A stretch of 64,000 nucleotides of DNA from Phenylobacterium deserti. GTDB lineage: Bacteria; Pseudomonadota; Alphaproteobacteria; Caulobacterales; Caulobacteraceae. The stretch is from NCBI RefSeq assembly GCF_003254705.1, contig NZ_QFYR01000001.1, positions 806,001 through 870,000 of the forward strand. The letters are read 5' to 3'. The position numbers and the translations under genes are program-made. The notes below the pieces were generated by a model that was given only the letters and a program-made list of their open reading frames with translations, was not told the origin of the DNA and searched no databases. This document shows, piece by piece, positions 61,985 through 64,000 of this stretch. Within the stretch, counting starts at the first letter, position 1; each line of letters begins with the position of its first letter.

Positions 61985-64000
61985 CTAGTCTTCGACGTTC
62001 AGCGGCTGCTCGTAGGCGGCCATGGTCGCCATGTGCAGGATGCGGGACACCGACGAGGACAGCGGACAGATCTGAACCGCATGGCTCATGCCCAGCAGGA
62101 TCGGGCCGAGCACGGTCGCGCCGCCGATCGACTGGATGAGCTGGGTGGAGATCGCCGCCGAGTGAATGGCCGGCATGATCAGCACGTTCGCCGGCCCGGA
62201 GAGGCGCATGAAGGGGTAGTTCACGCGCCGGGCGGGATCGAGCGCCAGGGCCGGCGGCATCTCGCCTTCGTATTCGAAGTCGATGTCCGGCATCATGTCG
62301 AGCATCGCCACTGCGTCGCGGACCTTTTCCGACCGCAGGCCCATCGGGTTGCCGAAGGTCGAGTAGCTCATGAAAGCCACGCGCGGCGTGTAGCCCAGGG
62401 CGCGGACCGCACGAGCCGCCTCGCGGGCGATCTCCACCAGGTCCTCGGCTTCCGGCATCTCCGTGACGTTGGTGTCGGCGATGAACAGGGTCCGGCCGCG
62501 GGCCAGGACGACGCTCATGCCCATGACGCGGCCGTCCGGAGTGGGGTCGATCACCCGCAGCACTTCCTCCAGCACCTGGTCGAAGGAACGCGTCACGCCG
62601 GTGACCATGCCGTCCGCATAGCCCAGGGCCACCATGGAGGCGGCGAAGGAGTTGCGGTCCTGATTGATCAGGCGCTGGACGTCGCGGCGCAGGTAGCCTT
62701 CCCGCTGCAGGCGCTCGTAGAGGCGATCCACGAACTCCGGATTGCGATCCGACTTGCGGGCGTTGACGATCTCGATCTTCACGTCGGCGGGGTCGAGGCC
62801 GACGGCGCGCATGTTCTGCTCGACCAGCTCCTCGCGGCCGCACAGAACGGCATCGCCCAATCCCGCCGTCTGGAAGGCGTAGGCGGCGCGGATGACGCTG
62901 GGCTCCTCGCCTTCGGCGAAGACGATCCGCTTCTTGGGCTGGGACAGCACCGCGCCCTGCACCTTCTGCAGGAAGGCCGCGGTGGGATCGAGCCGCTGAG
63001 CGAGGATGGCGCGGTAGGCGTCCATGTCCTCGATCGGCTTGCGGGCGACGCCGGTGTCCATGGCCGCCTGGGCCACGAACGGCGGGATGTACCAGATCAG
63101 CCGCGGATCGAAGGGCGTCGGGATGATGTACTTGGGCCCGAACTTCAGCTGGGTGCCGTGGTAGGCGGCGGCCACTTCGTCGGGCACGTCCTCGCGGGCG
63201 AGCTCGGCCAGCGCCTGGGCGCAGGCGATCTTCATCTCCATGTTCACCCGCCGGGCGCGCACGTCGAGCGCGCCGCGGAAGATGTAGGGGAAGCCCAGGA
63301 CGTTGTTCACCTGGTTCGGATAGTCGCTCCGGCCGGTGGCGACGATCGCGTCCGGACGCACGGAGTAGACGTCCTCCGGCAGGATCTCGGGATCCGGGTT
63401 GGCCATGGCGAAGATGATCGGCTTGTCGTTCATCTTCTGAACCAGCTCGGGCGTCAGGGCGCCCTTCACCGACAGGCCGATGAAGACGTCGGCCCCCTCC
63501 AGGGCTTCGGCCAGGGTGCGCTTGTCGGTGTCCACCGCGTGGGCGGACTTCCACTGGTTCATGTCTTCCGAGCGGCCGCGCCACAGCACGCCCGTCCGGT
63601 CGACGGCGAGGACGTTCTCGGATGGGACGCCCATGGCCTTGATCAGTTCGAGCGTGGCGATGCCGGCGGCGCCAGGGCCGTTCAGCACCACCTTGACCGT
63701 CTTCAGGTCGCGGCCGGTGACGGCGCAGGCGTTGATCAGGCCGGCGGCGCAGATAATCGCCGTGCCGTGCTGGTCATCGTGGAAAACCGGAATGTCGAGG
63801 AGCTCCTGCAGCTCCGTCTCGATCCGGAAGCACTCGGGAGAGCGGATGTCCTCGAGGTTGATGCCGCCGTAAGTCAGGCCGATGTTCTTGACGACGGTGA
63901 TGATCTCGTCGGGATCGGTGGAGGCGACTTCCACGTCGATGGCGTCAACGTCGGCGAAGCGCTTGAAGAGGACGCCTTTGCCTTCCATCACCGGCTTTGA
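61985..64000 (-). CDS. maeB: NADP-dependent malic enzyme with phosphotransacetylase-like domain (MaeB), partial
   Basis: Decarboxylates malate to pyruvate, making NADPH. The frame stays open to the window edge, so the N-terminus (roughly 85-90 residues) is missing; 671 residues are visible, starting SKPVMEGKGVLFKRFA. The malic-enzyme part includes FHDDQHGTAIICAAGLINA, LNGPGAAGIA (NADP-binding glycines) and FAMANPDPEI. The C-terminal half is phosphotransacetylase-like (FAEGEEPSVIRAAYAF, MSYSTFGNPMG), as in the hybrid malic enzymes of Gram-negative bacteria, where it is regulatory (acetyl-CoA). Short repeats precede its downstream neighbour. Confidence 0.95.
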   Translation of the reverse strand, partial: SKPVMEGKGVLFKRFADVDAIDVEVASTDPDEIITVVKNIGLTYGGINLEDIRSPECFRIETELQELLDIPVFHDDQHGTAIICAAGLINACAVTGRDLKTVKVVLNGPGAAGIATLELIKAMGVPSENVLAVDRTGVLWRGRSEDMNQWKSAHAVDTDKRTLAEALEGADVFIGLSVKGALTPELVQKMNDKPIIFAMANPDPEILPEDVYSVRPDAIVATGRSDYPNQVNNVLGFPYIFRGALDVRARRVNMEMKIACAQALAELAREDVPDEVAAAYHGTQLKFGPKYIIPTPFDPRLIWYIPPFVAQAAMDTGVARKPIEDMDAYRAILAQRLDPTAAFLQKVQGAVLSQPKKRIVFAEGEEPSVIRAAYAFQTAGLGDAVLCGREELVEQNMRAVGLDPADVKIEIVNARKSDRNPEFVDRLYERLQREGYLRRDVQRLINQDRNSFAASMVALGYADGMVTGVTRSFDQVLEEVLRVIDPTPDGRVMGMSVVLARGRTLFIADTNVTEMPEAEDLVEIAREAARAVRALGYTPRVAFMSYSTFGNPMGLRSEKVRDAVAMLDMMPDIDFEYEGEMPPALALDPARRVNYPFMRLSGPANVLIMPAIHSAAISTQLIQSIGGATVLGPILLGMSHAVQICPLSSSVSRILHMATMAAYEQPLNVED

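Noticed and set aside
62033-64000. A long plus-strand open frame opposite malic enzyme
   Set aside because: Opposite strand of a well-supported MaeB gene; translation lacks domains.

Overview
This is a 64 kb, gene-dense, high-GC chromosomal segment from an alphaproteobacterium, most likely a member of the Caulobacteraceae (Caulobacter or Phenylobacterium type). The strongest evidence is a complete chemotaxis cluster in the order mcp, STAS, cheY, cheA, cheW, cheR, cheB, cheY, cheD, cheU, cheY-like, cheE, which I recognise as the Caulobacter arrangement including its lineage-specific cheU and cheE. A TTAA-N7-TTAA box of CtrA type and GANTC sites near gyrB fit the same group. I see no transposase, integrase, phage module or CRISPR array.

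Layout. 1-6.5 kb: a class A penicillin-binding protein cut by the left edge, a secreted GH16 glucanase, and a minus-strand run dcm-type methyltransferase, cysK, vsr, acyltransferase. 6.5-15 kb: a small lipoprotein, a short exported peptide, recQ, secreted M1 and M14 peptidases, and an exported ThuA-like/RraA-like pair. 15-20.1 kb: a visibly AT-richer island with two SAM methyltransferases and a 1086-residue fusion of glycosyltransferase, WbsX/GH99-like and sulfotransferase domains, probably for surface-glycan synthesis or decoration. 20.2-25.7 kb: gyrB and recF, separated by an opposite-strand periplasmic protein made of two tandem TonB_C-plus-helical modules. 25.8-33.4 kb: a PEP mutase family enzyme, a TPR glycosyltransferase, polA, a calcineurin-like phosphatase, tRNA-Ala, yggT, a DUF167 gene, a hydrophilic orphan and a MarR regulator. 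33.7-43.4 kb: the chemotaxis operon. 43.4-48.4 kb: a minimal DnaJ-type zinc-finger protein, tRNA-Thr, hemD, hemC, tsaD, gpsA, a YciI protein and a Rieske protein. 48.5-64 kb: a SleB-type cell wall hydrolase behind a CtrA box, creatininase-like enzyme, methyltransferase with a beta-domain tail, lipoprotein, acs, rsm22-like methyltransferase, LysR, M16 peptidase, FAD amine oxidase, Hsp70-like protein, a multi-hairpin intergenic repeat, and malic enzyme cut by the right edge.

How the genes work together. The che genes are linked by stop/start overlaps and encode the receptor, kinase, adaptor, adaptation enzymes and three receivers. The last receiver lacks the usual acidic pocket and ends in an arginine-rich tail like the c-di-GMP-responsive Cle proteins. 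Replication and repair functions (gyrB, recF, polA, recQ, vsr) are scattered among envelope functions. The most unusual material is the glycan island at 15-20 kb, an accessory beta-domain apparently shared by the island glycosyltransferase and a methyltransferase 30 kb away, the dcm-cysK-vsr arrangement with no visible restriction enzyme, and the duplicated protein between recF and gyrB. I computed no GC content and ran no searches; family calls rest on motifs read by eye.
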